DNA of 64,000 nt. It comes from Neobacillus soli NBRC 102451. GTDB taxonomy: Bacteria; Bacillota; Bacilli; Bacillales; Cytobacillaceae. Both the position numbers and the translations under genes were made by a program. This document shows positions 1-8,166 of this stretch, one piece after another; positions within the stretch are counted from its first letter, which is position 1; every line of letters begins with the position of its first letter. Location of the stretch: positions 62,001 to 126,000 of the forward strand of contig NZ_BCVI01000018.1 of assembly GCF_001591665.1 (NCBI RefSeq). Direction: 5' to 3'. The notes under the pieces are model-generated. The model ran no database searches and had not been told where the DNA came from. It saw only the letters and a list, made by a program, of their open reading frames with translations.

Positions 1-990
1 TACGGTAATTTCATAGAATGAGTGAAGGGCTTTTTTAAGGGGAAGATTATCCCCCTGTTTATTGACCGTTACTGGATCGTTTGGATTCCATTTCAACTCG
101 TTAAGAAGCTGGTCAACGAGTGCAGGGTCGTTTTCCGGATAAATTCCGAGACTGTCCCCCGGTTCAAATGTAAGGCCAGACCCTTCAAGCGATAATTCAA
201 GGTGTCGTGTCTCTTTATTCGAGCCGCGTCCGTTCAAATTAATATTTTCAAGTACTTCCGCCCTAAACGGGTTTGATCTAGAGTATACCGCTTCTACTGC
301 CTGGGGTGTTGAAACTGACTGCCCAGCTGCTGATTCGTGATTTGGGATGGTACTTCCTTCTTGGGCTTCACTTAGGCTGCCAAAGACCCCATCAAACCAT
401 TCGGTTGCGGGCTCATCGAAATCAACGTCGCAGTCAAAACGCGGATATAGGCGTATGCCGCCGAGTTCTTCGAGCCGAGTATCGAATTCTTTTCCCGTTT
501 GACAGAAAAACTCATACGAGCTGTCACCAAGTGCCAAAACAGAAAAATGGAGATCGGTTAACTTTGGCGCCCGTTTGCTATGAAGAAACTCATGGAAGGT
601 GAGCGCACTATCCGGCGGGTCGCCTTCCCCATGCGTGCTTACAATAATCAGCAGGTTTTCGACCTTTTTCAAATTGTTCGGTTTAAAATCATTCATGGAA
701 GAAACAGTTACCTGAAAACCGTTCCCCTCAAGTGTCTTGCCTGCCTTCATTGCAAGGCCCCGGGCATTACCCGTTTGTGATCCATATAAAATGGTCGCTT
801 CTTTTGTTTTTGTCTGCTTAGGAAGCTGTGCTGCCAGCTCTTTTGGTGTTCCAGCTGCGGCCGCAAATGGGGCCGCAGCAAGGTAGCCGCTCAGCCAAAA
901 TTTCTGCGATTCTGTTAAGGTCGGCAGAATGCGGTTAAGGAGCTCTGCCTGCTCCTGATTAAACGGACTGTTCAATACCTGAAGTTGCAA
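1..990 (-). CDS. cysJ: Sulfite reductase [NADPH] flavoprotein alpha-component, CysJ (3' part beyond window)
   Basis: Flavoprotein subunit that passes electrons from NADPH through FAD and FMN to the sulfite reductase haemoprotein, giving sulfide. The visible 330 codons hold an N-terminal region very like B. subtilis CysJ (LQVLNSPFNQEQAELLNRIL), a flavodoxin domain at about residues 65-205 (FMN loop LYGSQTGNARGLA, then STHGEGDPPDSA and LALGDSSYEFF), and the start of the FAD-binding region (EPGDSLGIYPENDP). The rest lies beyond base 1. A TTG start at 990 follows GAGGTGG and matches the family N-terminus. It is last in the minus-strand sulfate operon seen here, separated from sirB by a tandem repeat array. 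cysI is expected next but is not visible. Confidence 0.96.
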   Translation of the reverse strand, partial: MQLQVLNSPFNQEQAELLNRILPTLTESQKFWLSGYLAAAPFAAAAGTPKELAAQLPKQTKTKEATILYGSQTGNARGLAMKAGKTLEGNGFQVTVSSMNDFKPNNLKKVENLLIIVSTHGEGDPPDSALTFHEFLHSKRAPKLTDLHFSVLALGDSSYEFFCQTGKEFDTRLEELGGIRLYPRFDCDVDFDEPATEWFDGVFGSLSEAQEGSTIPNHESAAGQSVSTPQAVEAVYSRSNPFRAEVLENINLNGRGSNKETRHLELSLEGSGLTFEPGDSLGIYPENDPALVDQLLNELKWNPNDPVTVNKQGDNLPLKKALHSFYEITV

Positions 991-1108
991 CAATACCACC
1001 TCACAAAGGAATACTTTCTATAAAATTCAAGATTTTTTGATAAAAATTGATAAGGAACTTTTATAGTGAACTTTCATATCGACCACGTGCAGTCTTTATT
1101 CCAGGTAT

Positions 1109-1324
1109 GGGCGTTATGAACCTTTCAGAGTGCCCGTGATGCCTCTTTTTTTCGGGTGACGGGCATTGTGACCCTTTCAGAGTGCCCATGATGCCTCTTT
1201 TTTCCGGGTGACGGGCACTGTGAACCTTTCAGAGTACCCATGATGCCTCTTTTACCCGGGTGACGGGCACTGTGAACCTTTCAGAGTGCCCGTGATGCCT
1301 CTTTTTTCCGGGATACGGGCACTA
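1109..1324. repeat. Tandem array A, 52-bp units with an inverted repeat
   Basis: Four full units and a partial fifth begin at 1109, 1161, 1213, 1265 and 1317, an exact 52-bp period. Each unit holds GGGCACT ... AGTGCCC (7-bp arms about 13 nt apart), so each transcribed unit could form a hairpin, plus a T-rich tract. On the minus (transcribed) strand each unit also reads AAAAGAGGCATCATG, a weak ribosome-site-like motif. The partial fifth unit contains the sirB stop codon. Bases 991-1108 show nothing recognisable beyond the cysJ ribosome site. There are no unique spacers, so it is not CRISPR. Confidence 0.95.
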
Positions 1325-2065
1325 TGAACCTGTAACAGCCACCTTACCCATTGCCCGTTCAATGACAATATCTTCAATCACCCGATGCCCGCTCAAAGGA
1401 CCCGTATGGAGAATCTGCAGCCCTTGTTTTTTCCACGAAAGTACCTCACGATTTACTTCCGCAATAAGAAGACCAGAAAATAATAAATATGGAACAACGA
1501 TTACCCTGCCGTCAGCTCTTTCACAGACGTTCCCCAAACCATCTTGCAGCCTTGGTTCCGAGGCAGCCAAATAACAAACAGAAACATATTCCATTCCAAG
1601 CCGAGCCCTGATACCACTCACAATGTTAGCAAAGTCAGCGTGAACCCCGGGGTCACTGCTTCCCCTTCCGACAATCAATAGACGATCCTCCGGAACCAAA
1701 TTAGGGACAGCATCTTTAACAAGCTCAGACACAGCATCAAGAATTCCCCCTTGTACCCCGAAAGGATCCTTTACATTTACTTGAATTAAAGGGTATCTGG
1801 CCTTTAATGAAGCCAAAGCTTGAGGGATATCCTTTTTTATATGACCCGCAGCCAATAGGAACAGCGGGACAACGGTGATTTCCCTTGCGCCCCTATCTAC
1901 ACACCGTTTGAAGCCCTCCTCAATCAATGGATTCGTCAGCTCAAGGAAACTGATTTCCTGAATCGGTACGTCGATCCGCCTCATCACCTTTTGAAAAAAG
2001 GCATTTGCCTCCTTAACACCCTTTTGAGACCGGGTTCCATGACCAATGTAAAGTATCGCTTTCAT
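1322..2065 (-). CDS. sirB: Sirohydrochlorin ferrochelatase (SirB/CbiX type)
   Basis: Inserts Fe2+ into sirohydrochlorin to make siroheme, the cofactor of sulfite reductase encoded further down the operon. The 247-residue protein has the CbiX N-terminal motif YIGHGTRS (predicted catalytic His 9), a second-half metal-site-like stretch VVPLFLLAAGHIKKDIP, and the repeated two-domain layout (second domain near LIVGRGSSDPG). Length is close to B. subtilis SirB. It sits 26 bp after sumT. The last codons (TGS and TAG) are formed by array A, so the natural C-terminus may have been altered. The B. subtilis operon continues with sirC, which is not seen here. Confidence 0.93.
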   Translation of the reverse strand: MKAILYIGHGTRSQKGVKEANAFFQKVMRRIDVPIQEISFLELTNPLIEEGFKRCVDRGAREITVVPLFLLAAGHIKKDIPQALASLKARYPLIQVNVKDPFGVQGGILDAVSELVKDAVPNLVPEDRLLIVGRGSSDPGVHADFANIVSGIRARLGMEYVSVCYLAASEPRLQDGLGNVCERADGRVIVVPYLLFSGLLIAEVNREVLSWKKQGLQILHTGPLSGHRVIEDIVIERAMGKVAVTGS

Positions 2066-2091
2066 ACGAGGCGGGTCCCCCTTTCAAAAAC

Positions 2092-2868
2092 TTAGCCGTG
2101 AACAACTGGTAAATTGGGAAAAATTTGTTCATGAAACCAGTTTAATTTTTTATGAAGATGAACGACCTCACCAATCACTATCATGCTTGGATTGGAAATT
2201 TCGGCCTCTTTCACCCGTTCCTCAATCGTCTCAAGCGTTCCGACTACGGTTTTCTGATCGCTTAATGTCCCCCATTGGATGATGGCAATCGGTGTTTGCG
2301 GTGATTTGCCGTTCTGGATTAAATGCTTTGTTATCGTTGAGAGGTGTGAAACCCCCATATAAACACAAATGGTATCAACTCCATTAGCTAGATGGTACCA
2401 TTGGTGCTCCGCCTCTTCATCACCCGCTTGGTGCCCCGTAATAAAAGCAAAGCTTTTACTCAAACTACGATGGGTGACGGGAATACCGGCATAAGCGGAG
2501 GCGGCAATGCCGGCCGTGATGCCTGGAACAATTTCAAACGGGATATCATGCTTTGCACATTCTTCGGCTTCCTCCCCGCCGCGCCCGAAAACAAACGGAT
2601 CTCCACCCTTTAAGCGGACGACCTGATTACCCTTTTTGGCGTATTTCACCAAGAAATGGTTGATTGTTTCCTGCTTCATCGTATGGTAATGTGGAAGCTT
2701 ACCGCAGTAAACCAACTGGGCACCTTCCTTCGCATGCTGGAGCAGTTCTGGATTTACTAGCCGATCATAAAGAATAACATCAGCTAGTTGCAGGCAGCGC
2801 AATCCTTTTACCGTAATCAAATCGGGATCTCCAGGACCCGCACCTACTAAATAGACCTTACCCGCCAT
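2092..2868 (-). CDS. sumT: Uroporphyrinogen-III C-methyltransferase (SUMT)
   Basis: Transfers two methyl groups from SAM to uroporphyrinogen III, giving precorrin-2, the first committed step to siroheme. The 258-residue protein shows the family SAM-binding start VGAGPGDPDLITVKGL, the DVILYDRLV motif, RLKGGDPFVFGRGGEEAEEC, and VPGITAGIAASAYAGIPVTHR in two parts. Length matches B. subtilis YlnD. The ATG lies 21 bp after the cysC stop with an upstream AAAGGATGG. Together with sirB it supplies siroheme for CysI in the sulfate operon. Confidence 0.95.
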   Translation of the reverse strand: MAGKVYLVGAGPGDPDLITVKGLRCLQLADVILYDRLVNPELLQHAKEGAQLVYCGKLPHYHTMKQETINHFLVKYAKKGNQVVRLKGGDPFVFGRGGEEAEECAKHDIPFEIVPGITAGIAASAYAGIPVTHRSLSKSFAFITGHQAGDEEAEHQWYHLANGVDTICVYMGVSHLSTITKHLIQNGKSPQTPIAIIQWGTLSDQKTVVGTLETIEERVKEAEISNPSMIVIGEVVHLHKKLNWFHEQIFPNLPVVHG

Positions 2869-2889
2869 GGCTCTGCCATCCTTTCTCAG

Positions 2890-3489
2890 CTAAATAATGT
2901 TCTTCTCTTGAAGGTATCCAAAAATTTGTTTTACAGCTTCTTCCACCGTCAAGAGGTCGGAACGGATGATGATTTCCGGATGTTCCGGTGCCTCATAGGG
3001 AGAATTAATCCCTGTAAAATCTTTTATTTCTCCGCGGCGAGCCTTAAGGTAAAGCTGCTTTGGATCCCGACGTTCACATTCATCCAAAGAGCATTCGACG
3101 TAAACCTCGATAAATTCTTCTTTTTCAAAAAGGTCTCGGACCTGTTCACGGTCGGAATGAAATGGGGAAATGAACGCAGTTGTCACAACTGCTCCACTGT
3201 CGACAAACAGTTTAGCTACTTCACCAATCCTTCTGATATTTTCGGTCCGGTCATGATCTGAAAAGCCGAGGTCCCGGTTCAGACCGTGGCGGACATTATC
3301 GCCATCAAGGACATATTCATTGATACCCAGCCGGTACAGTTCGCTTGATACGGAATTGGCTATCGTTGATTTTCCAGATCCTGAAAGCCCGGTAAACCAC
3401 AATACGCAGCTGCCATGGCCATTTTGTACACGCCTGTCTATTTTTGAAACAGTTGCTGCATGCCATGTAATATTCGTTGCTTTTGACAT
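2890..3489 (-). CDS. cysC: Adenylyl-sulfate (APS) kinase
   Basis: Phosphorylates APS to PAPS using ATP. The 199-residue protein has Walker [10 protein letters not shown] at residues 34-42, the APS-binding stretch [16 protein letters not shown], and the lid-region motif [10 protein letters not shown]. It begins 15 bp after the sat stop and feeds the CysH reductase encoded first in the operon. Full family length; no missing key residues seen. Confidence 0.96.
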   Translation of the reverse strand: MSKATNITWHAATVSKIDRRVQNGHGSCVLWFTGLSGSGKSTIANSVSSELYRLGINEYVLDGDNVRHGLNRDLGFSDHDRTENIRRIGEVAKLFVDSGAVVTTAFISPFHSDREQVRDLFEKEEFIEVYVECSLDECERRDPKQLYLKARRGEIKDFTGINSPYEAPEHPEIIIRSDLLTVEEAVKQIFGYLQEKNII

Positions 3490-3504
3490 TGTTCAATCCC
3501 CCTC

Positions 3505-4653
3505 CTACACCGTCAGCTGTTCTTTCATTCCCTCGATCAACACTTCGACAACCTCTTTCCGGCTGAAAGTGGATGGCGGCAGGGTACCGGAGCGAAGCAT
3601 TTCTCTTACCTTTGTTCCCGATAGGATGACCCGGTCCTCATTGCTGTGTGGGCAGGTTTTATCCGATGCCATGCCTTCGCATTTATTGCAATAAAAACTA
3701 TGTTCAAAGAACAATGGCTTGATGCCAAGTTCCCCTTCCTTAAATTCGCTGAAAATGAGCTGTGCATCATAGGTGCCGTAGTAATTACCTACACCGGCGT
3801 GGTCGCGGCCAACGATGAAGTGAGTGCAGCCAAAGTTTTTGCGTGCAATCGCATGGAAGATTGCTTCTCTTGGGCCGGCATAACGCATGGCCGCAGGGTA
3901 GACACCAAGCTGGACACGCTCGCTAGGATAGTAGTTTTCTAGCAGGACACGATAGCTTTTCAAGCGGACCTCGGCTGGAATGTCATCCGACTTTGTTTCT
4001 CCGACAAGCGGGTTGACAAACAGACCGTCGACCGTTTCTAGGGCTGCTTTCTGGATGTATTCATGGGCCCGGTGAATCGGATTCCTCGTTTGGAAGCCTA
4101 CGACTGTCTTCCAGCCATTCGCTTCAAACAAAGCCCGTGTCTCCTTCGGCTCAAGCCACACATCGCTAAATACGCCTTTTTCCGGTTTCTTTACCAGTAT
4201 TACTTCACCAGCCACGTAAACCGGTCCACGTTCATAAAGCCGTTTAACGCCTGGGTGGGCAAGCTCCTCTGTTTTATATACCTGGACCGCTTCTTTGTCG
4301 AGGTCCGGTTCATACCACTCGGAAACCTTAATTACTCCATAAACCTCTTTGTTAAAAATAAGCTTGAGCTCTTCTCCTTCTGTGAGGGACGCCGCGGTTT
4401 CATAAGAAACAGGAAGAGTCACAGGGATGGACCAAATCGTATTGTCTGCAAGGCGCATATTCGCCACAACGGACTCATAATCGGCTTTTCCGAGGAACCC
4501 TGTCAGTGGACTGAAGAGCCCAACGCCAATCAACTCCAGGTCGCTTAAGGCGATTGCATCAATTTCAAGCTCTTTTTCGATATGTGTTACATCATAGTTT
4601 GGGTCAAATGCTTGGATAAGTTTACCTCCATGCGGTGCTGGCAAAAATGACAA
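3505..4653 (-). CDS. sat: Sulfate adenylyltransferase (ATP sulfurylase)
   Basis: Activates sulfate with ATP to give APS and pyrophosphate. The 382-residue protein carries the nucleotide-binding motif [15 protein letters not shown] near residue 190 and [12 protein letters not shown] near residue 290, and a Cys-containing patch [15 protein letters not shown] typical of the Bacillus form. No fused APS kinase domain; the kinase is the separate cysC just downstream. The preceding 365 bp to cysP are filled by array B instead of a short intercistronic gap. Confidence 0.96.
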   Translation of the reverse strand: MSFLPAPHGGKLIQAFDPNYDVTHIEKELEIDAIALSDLELIGVGLFSPLTGFLGKADYESVVANMRLADNTIWSIPVTLPVSYETAASLTEGEELKLIFNKEVYGVIKVSEWYEPDLDKEAVQVYKTEELAHPGVKRLYERGPVYVAGEVILVKKPEKGVFSDVWLEPKETRALFEANGWKTVVGFQTRNPIHRAHEYIQKAALETVDGLFVNPLVGETKSDDIPAEVRLKSYRVLLENYYPSERVQLGVYPAAMRYAGPREAIFHAIARKNFGCTHFIVGRDHAGVGNYYGTYDAQLIFSEFKEGELGIKPLFFEHSFYCNKCEGMASDKTCPHSNEDRVILSGTKVREMLRSGTLPPSTFSRKEVVEVLIEGMKEQLTV

Positions 4654-4702
4654 TCAAATCAAATCCTCTCTACTTTTAATCAGATGTTTTTATATGAGAA
4701 AG

Positions 4703-5008
4703 CTTTTACTGGTGGATACTCCACTTTTACTGGCGGATACTCCACTTTTACTGGCGGATACTCCTCTTTTACTGGCGGATACTCCTCTTTTACTGGCGGA
4801 TACCCCACTTTTACTGGCGGGACCCACTTTTACTGGCGGATACGCCTCTTTTACTGGCGGATACTTCTCTTTTACTGGCGGATACCCCACCTTTACTGGC
4901 GGATACGCCTCTTTTACTGGCGGATACGCCTCTTTTACTGGCGGATACTTCTCTTTTACTGGCGGATACCCCACCTTTACTGGCGGATACTCCTCTTTTA
5001 CTGGTGGG
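4703..5008. repeat. Tandem array B, 21-bp units between cysP and sat
   Basis: About 15 copies with the core CTTTTACTGGCGGATAC followed by 4 variable bases (period 21). One unit, near 4820, is shortened. A higher-order duplication is visible: runs of units ending GCC, TTC and CCCACC recur. Because 21 is a multiple of three and the unit lacks stops, frames stay open on both strands (for example PPVKEAY heptads on the operon strand), but I see no convincing start site. The transcribed strand is purine-rich and repeats the Shine-Dalgarno-like string AAAGAGGAG. Confidence 0.97.
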
Positions 5009-5018
5009 GAACTGAAAA

Positions 5019-6086
5019 TCAGTCTTTCGCTACCTCCTGATGCACCGTTATCACGGGTTTCTGCCGCTTCATCAAGGACAGCACACCAATCACTGATATC
5101 AACATGCCGGCCATCGCGATGATTGGGTAGAAATTATGTTCAATAATTACTTGAATGAGCGTATAGGAAAGCACCATCGATAGAACTGGTGAAACAATCC
5201 AAACGGTTAGCATCTGAATAACAATGTCTTTTTTCAAGACTGCCCTGCCATGTTTGGCAAAGCCGATTCCGATAATGGAGGAAGTCGTGATTTGCGTCAG
5301 CGGGACGGGGATCCCGAATACGGACGCCATTGTCACAATCGTTGCGCCTGTTCCAGAGATGACGCAGCCCTCTTCCAGCCTGAGTGCCGTTATTTTTTTC
5401 CCGTTGGTTTCAAGCACCCGCTGGCCCAGCAATAGCGCCCCAAAAGCAACGAATAACCCGCCCCAGAAAATACCGTTTCCTGTAGAAAGGATTCCGGCGC
5501 CGACCAGTGGGCCAACCGCATTGGCGACATTGTTCATCCCTGCTGAAAAGGCCTCAAACAAGCCCATAAACACCACAAGAGCAGATAGAAACGGAACTGC
5601 CCTCGACGCCTCCATCCATTTTTTAAGCCATTTATTTTTTAACAAATAGGAAGCAAGGATGGCGATGAAAAATGCGGCCACAGGTGTTAGCAGCCAAAAA
5701 AACATAATCCAGACAAGCTTGCTTACAAATACAGACTGGTAAACGACCCCGGCACCAACGACAGATCCGACGGCCACTTCACTCGTCGAGAGCGGAATTC
5801 CGAAGATATTTGCCAGTAACAACGACAGTGCTGCCGAAGCTAACACGATCAGGGCAATCGGTATGGTAAATGTGCTCGTCGGAACAATCCCGCTCCCAAT
5901 CGTTTTGACCACCTCACCGCCGCCAAGCCAAGCACCTAGAAATACCGTGATACCGCACAGCAATAAGGCCAGCCTTTTTTTAACAACTCCAGACCCATAG
6001 GCGATTCCCATCGAGGCCGCTGCACCACTTGCACCAATATTCATGGCAAAAAATAATCCAATAATAACCGCAATTACCGTGAGCAA
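5019..6086 (-). CDS. cysP: Sulfate permease, phosphate-transporter (Pit) family, CysP
   Basis: Integral membrane sulfate uptake protein of the inorganic phosphate transporter family. The 355 residues are largely hydrophobic (about 10-11 membrane segments) and contain the Pit signature GIPLSTSEVAVGSVVGAG near residue 95, with a second inverted copy including GMNNVANAVGPLVGAG near residue 180. The N-terminus FFAMNIGASGAAASMGIAYG closely matches B. subtilis CysP. The start is TTG at 6086, seven bases after GGGGAGG. It begins 15 bp after cysH and ends just before array B. Confidence 0.94.
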   Translation of the reverse strand: MLTVIAVIIGLFFAMNIGASGAAASMGIAYGSGVVKKRLALLLCGITVFLGAWLGGGEVVKTIGSGIVPTSTFTIPIALIVLASAALSLLLANIFGIPLSTSEVAVGSVVGAGVVYQSVFVSKLVWIMFFWLLTPVAAFFIAILASYLLKNKWLKKWMEASRAVPFLSALVVFMGLFEAFSAGMNNVANAVGPLVGAGILSTGNGIFWGGLFVAFGALLLGQRVLETNGKKITALRLEEGCVISGTGATIVTMASVFGIPVPLTQITTSSIIGIGFAKHGRAVLKKDIVIQMLTVWIVSPVLSMVLSYTLIQVIIEHNFYPIIAMAGMLISVIGVLSLMKRQKPVITVHQEVAKD

Positions 6087-6101
6087 ACGATTAACCTCCC
6101 C

Positions 6102-6818
6102 TTAGCGAGTGTGTAAGCCACACTCCGTCTTCCCGCTTCCCGCCCAGCGTCCCGCACGCGAGTCCCCATCCGTCCCGGCAGGCTGTGTGCAAGGAAAACA
6201 ACCGATGCTTGGGTATTGATGGTCATGCAGGGTGTTGTACGGGAGGTCTTTTTCCTTGATGTATGCCCAAACATCATCCCAAGTCCAATAAATCAACGGA
6301 CAGATTTTGATATTTTGGAACTTTTCATCTTTATTCACAAATTCACTAGTTGCCCTTGTCGGTGCCTGTTCTCTGCGCAGCCCCGTTATCCATGCCTGTT
6401 TGGCCGTTAACGTTTCACGTAAAGGAATGACTTTACGGATATTACAGCACTGGCCCGGGTCTCTTTTCCATAAGGCGGATCCATACTGGCCTGCCTGTTC
6501 ATCCAGACTCAGTGCCGGCTGTTTCCGTTCAATCCTAAGTGTTGGGAAACGAGCTTCAATTTTGTCAATGACCTCATACGTTTCCGGGAAGTGTAAGCCT
6601 GTATCTAAGAAAACAATATGGGCATCTGGCTTTACCTGGTGGATCAGGTCAATTAACACGATCGCTTCTGCCCCGAAACTGGATGCATAGACAATCTCTT
6701 CGGAAGGATAAATGCTGTATGCCCACTCTAAAACAGCACGTGCCCCTTTGCTTTCATCCCCGGTAGGGAACGTTTCTGATATTTGCTGCCAATCTTGATA
6801 GGTAACTTTAGCTGTCAT
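6102..6818 (-). CDS. cysH: Phosphoadenylyl/adenylyl-sulfate reductase, CysH
   Basis: Reduces PAPS or APS to sulfite with thioredoxin. The protein (238 residues from the ATG at 6818) has the P-loop-like YASSFGAEAIVLIDL, the Arg-rich ITGLRREQAP region, the paired cysteines CCNIRK and a second pair CFPC near the C-terminus, the four Cys expected for the [4Fe-4S] form, and the catalytic tail KTECGLH. An upstream in-frame ATG at 6845 lies in the terminator T-tract; the 6818 start fits the family N-terminus although GGAGG is 13 bases away. It is the first enzyme gene after the S-box leader. Confidence 0.95.
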   Translation of the reverse strand: MTAKVTYQDWQQISETFPTGDESKGARAVLEWAYSIYPSEEIVYASSFGAEAIVLIDLIHQVKPDAHIVFLDTGLHFPETYEVIDKIEARFPTLRIERKQPALSLDEQAGQYGSALWKRDPGQCCNIRKVIPLRETLTAKQAWITGLRREQAPTRATSEFVNKDEKFQNIKICPLIYWTWDDVWAYIKEKDLPYNTLHDHQYPSIGCFPCTQPAGTDGDSRAGRWAGSGKTECGLHTR

Positions 6819-6845
6819 AACTGCAAACCAACCTCCTTTTTCCAT

Positions 6846-6888
6846 TAAAAAAAGGCAGCCTCCAACCCTAATAAGTTGGGGACCGCCT
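6846..6888 (-). terminator. Intrinsic-terminator-like hairpin between yezD-like gene and cysH
   Basis: Read on the minus strand, GGCGGTCCCCAAC, a short loop, then GTTGGAGGCTGCC is followed by seven T. It lies after the small YezD-like gene and directly before cysH, so it could reduce read-through into the operon as a second attenuation point. Confidence 0.7.
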
Positions 6889-6901
6889 CTAGTTTTTCTA
6901 G

Positions 6902-7057
6902 TCAGCGTTTTTTATTCGATTGAAGACGAACCTTTTCATTTTTCTCGATTTGGACAACTTTTCCATCCTGGATAACTAGGGTGATCGATCCATATTTTAA
7001 GGATGCCATCATTTTTTCTAGATGGTCAATGAGCTGCTCTCTTTCATCAGCGTCCAG
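6902..7057 (-). CDS. yezD: YezD/DUF2292-like small protein in the S-box leader (CTG start)
   Basis: A 51-residue protein, short and charged, with the central stretch LKYGSITLVIQDGKVVQIEK typical of the YezD (DUF2292) family, small proteins often found beside sulfur-assimilation genes in Firmicutes. Function is unknown. No in-frame ATG, GTG or TTG occurs near the ribosome site: GGAGG is followed nine bases later by CTG at 7057, the apparent start. It lies between the S-box terminator and a second hairpin before cysH, so it should be expressed only when SAM is low. Confidence 0.75.
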   Translation of the reverse strand: MDADEREQLIDHLEKMMASLKYGSITLVIQDGKVVQIEKNEKVRLQSNKKR

Positions 7058-7074
7058 TTGGATCCGCCTCCTTT

Positions 7075-7109
7075 CAAAAAAAACGTCTTTCCCATTTAGG
7101 AAAGGCGTT
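7075..7109 (-). terminator. S-box (SAM riboswitch) intrinsic terminator
   Basis: Minus-strand ACGCCTTTCC, loop TAAAT, GGGAAAGACGT, then eight T. It directly follows the aptamer and is the expected off-state expression platform. Confidence 0.92.
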
Positions 7110-7125
7110 AGAACTGCACATTACA

Positions 7126-7225
7126 CCTTATCTCCCAAAATGAATATCATTTTGCTGGAATTGGCACCTTGCTACGCAGGTTGCCGGGCTTCATTGGACC
7201 AGTCCCTCTGCCACTCTTGATAAAG
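7126..7225 (-). promoter_or_regulatory. SAM-I riboswitch (S-box) aptamer
   Basis: Minus strand shows the conserved S-box core: P1 strand CTTTATC, AGAGGGACTGG, AATGAAGCCCGGCAACC, a P3/P4 region with GGTGCCAATTCC, and closing strand GATAAGG pairing with CTTTATC. An S-box is known in the B. subtilis cysH leader, where SAM binding favours the terminator. Between 7226 and 7284 the sequence contains CGCC ... GGCG pairing but no gene. Confidence 0.97.
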
Positions 7226-7284
7226 AAAACTCGCCGATTGGCAAGCCGTTAGGCGAAGACAGAGGCGTAGTTGCACTTATGCGA

Positions 7285-7329
7285 AATAGGGAAGTGTAAA
7301 CTGCCGAAGAAAGTTTATACTTTCCTATT
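7285..7329. repeat. Long inverted repeat upstream of the S-box leader
   Basis: AATAGGGAAGTGTAAACT, nine bases, then AGTTTATACTTTCCTATT: 18-base arms with two differences. On plus-strand RNA both differences become G-U pairs, so the stem would be unbroken. Bases 7330-7485 are AT-rich and hold no gene I recognise; the cysH operon promoter probably lies there. Confidence 0.8.
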
Positions 7330-7485
7330 AGCTAAGAAATATTGTATTTGATGAAATTAATCCTACCATACCCATAGGTTTTATGTAAATAAAAAAATTA
7401 AATATTTTTATAATTTATTTTGGAACCTATTTTTAAAGGGTTTGAATAGGAGAAAAGTAACAAATAATGCAAATAATTTTCAGTA

Positions 7486-7518
7486 AAAAAACCTTGATTC
7501 GTGAACGGATCAAGGTTT
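7486..7518 (-). terminator. Terminator after clpP
   Basis: Minus-strand AAACCTTGATCCG, loop, CGAATCAAGGTTTTTTTA. Strong stem with a T run, 38 bp after the clpP stop. Confidence 0.92.
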
Positions 7519-7555
7519 GGTCGGCTGGTTATTTTTTAAAAAAATCCTCTAAAGC

Positions 7556-8137
7556 TCATTTCGGGTCTAGAATCTCATCGATAATCCCATACTCTTTCGC
7601 TTCTTCTGCACTCATAAAGTAATCGCGGTCCGTATCCTTAGAGACCTTGTCAACCGATTGTCCCGTCCGGTCCGAAATGATTTGATTGATATGCGCTCTT
7701 AGTTTTAAAATACGCCTAGCGGAAATTTCAATTTCCGTCGCCTGCCCCCTTGCTCCGCCCAAGGGCTGATGAATCATAATTTCACTATTCGGCAGTGCGT
7801 ACCGTTTTCCCTTTGTCCCGGCGAGCAGTAACATTGCTCCGAATGATGCGGCCATCCCTGTGCAAATCGTCCGAATATCAGGCTTAATGAATTGCATCGT
7901 ATCGTAAATGGCAAATCCCGCTGAAGTTGAGCCACCTGGGCTATTGATATAAAGCGAAATTTCTTTATCCGGTGCATCTGCTGCTAAAAATAATAATTGG
8001 GCCACCACACTATTAGCGGTATGGTCATTAATTTCCTCACCAATGATAATAATTCTGTCCTTTAATAATCGTGAATAAATATCATAGGAACGTTCTCCAC
8101 GATTGGAATGTTCGATTACATATGGAATTGTACTCAT
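7556..8137 (-). CDS. clpP: ATP-dependent Clp protease proteolytic subunit (ClpP paralogue)
   Basis: Serine protease subunit that forms the tetradecameric chamber degrading substrates delivered by ClpX or ClpC. The 193-residue protein carries the catalytic Ser in GMAASFGAM (about residue 98), His in [10 protein letters not shown] (about 123) and the Asp in KDTDRDYFM (about 172), with the oligomer motif [11 protein letters not shown]. It begins 29 bp downstream of a sigma factor gene on the same strand and ends at a strong terminator, so the two probably form an operon. The main housekeeping clpP is usually not in this context, so this is likely a second, specialised copy (inference). Confidence 0.95.
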   Translation of the reverse strand: MSTIPYVIEHSNRGERSYDIYSRLLKDRIIIIGEEINDHTANSVVAQLLFLAADAPDKEISLYINSPGGSTSAGFAIYDTMQFIKPDIRTICTGMAASFGAMLLLAGTKGKRYALPNSEIMIHQPLGGARGQATEIEISARRILKLRAHINQIISDRTGQSVDKVSKDTDRDYFMSAEEAKEYGIIDEILDPK

Positions 8138-8166
8138 TTAAACTTCCCCCTTGAAGCGATTATTGG

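Noticed and set aside
4690..5122. Long repeat-derived frames on both strands within array B (for example PPVKEAY or TFTGGYS peptides)
   Set aside because: They arise because a 21-bp unit without stops keeps frames open. No adequate ribosome site and start pairs with any of them.
6074..6277. Alternative frame over the cysH 3' end
   Set aside because: cysH continues in its own frame to the family C-terminus KTECGLH without disruption.
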